Below are positions 14,371 through 14,426 of a stretch of DNA of 14,426 nt, piece by piece (the first letter of the stretch is position 1; the number at the start of each line of letters is the position of its first letter). This stretch comes from an uncultured Prevotella sp. Its GTDB lineage: Bacteria; Bacteroidota; Bacteroidia; Bacteroidales; Bacteroidaceae. Where the stretch lies: assembly GCA_900769055.1 (NCBI GenBank), contig CAAGFF010000194.1, positions 1 through 14,426 on the forward strand, given 5' to 3'. Position numbers and translations under genes: made by a program. The notes beneath the pieces are model-generated. The model saw only the letters and a list, made by a program, of their open reading frames with translations. It was not told where the DNA came from and ran no database searches.

Positions 14371-14426
14371 CGATTTGAAAACAGGGCTGAGACCGCACAA
14401 AAAAAGCGTTTTTTTGAGTAAGCGTC

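Overview
The window looks like a chromosomal segment of a Bacteroidales bacterium, most likely Prevotellaceae. The reasons are promoter-like elements of the Bacteroidetes form (TTTG, 19-21 nt, TAnnTTTG) ahead of several genes, secreted GH92 mannosidases, a large secreted lyase with a Prevotella-style type IX secretion C-terminal tail, and long AT-rich spacers. The assignment rests on reading the sequence; no database search was run.

Layout. Positions 1-518 form an accessory-looking region: on the minus strand the start of an AAA-type ATPase (Walker A visible) that loses family resemblance at a G/T homopolymer junction and runs into a 33-bp degenerate tandem repeat, then two tandem 32-bp dyads. 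Positions 519-6325 hold a translationally coupled pair (ATGA overlap): a secreted GH92 alpha-mannosidase, and a 1138-residue secreted protein that joins an N-terminal histidine phosphatase (phytase/MINPP-like) domain to a C-terminal GH92 domain. Together they suggest trimming of alpha-mannosides, possibly phosphorylated ones. Positions 6428-8864 carry two PLP enzymes of sulfur amino acid metabolism: an O-acetylhomoserine sulfhydrylase/cystathionine gamma-synthase-like enzyme and a MalY/PatB C-S lyase. A pyrimidine-rich repeat lies between them.

The 8865-9480 spacer is not empty. On the minus strand it has a TTTG-N19-TAAGTTTG promoter, nested complementary segments and a perfect 14-bp hairpin followed by T7, which together outline an unannotated RNA of about 275 nt. 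Positions 9481-12354 encode a secreted 957-residue alginate-lyase-fold polysaccharide lyase with two FN3 domains, a concanavalin-like domain, a discoidin-like domain and a sorting tail. On the minus strand follow a TtcA-type tRNA thiolation enzyme (12411-13139) and a Bax inhibitor-1/YccA membrane protein (13190-13906), separated by an intrinsic terminator. The last 500 bases contain a BI-1 promoter, an array of five 21-22-nt imperfect palindromes and a 14-bp inverted repeat.

The strongest leads are the candidate minus-strand RNA at about 8921-9195, the phosphatase-GH92 fusion with a low-complexity repeat inserted in its catalytic domain, and the unexplained repeat families at both window ends.
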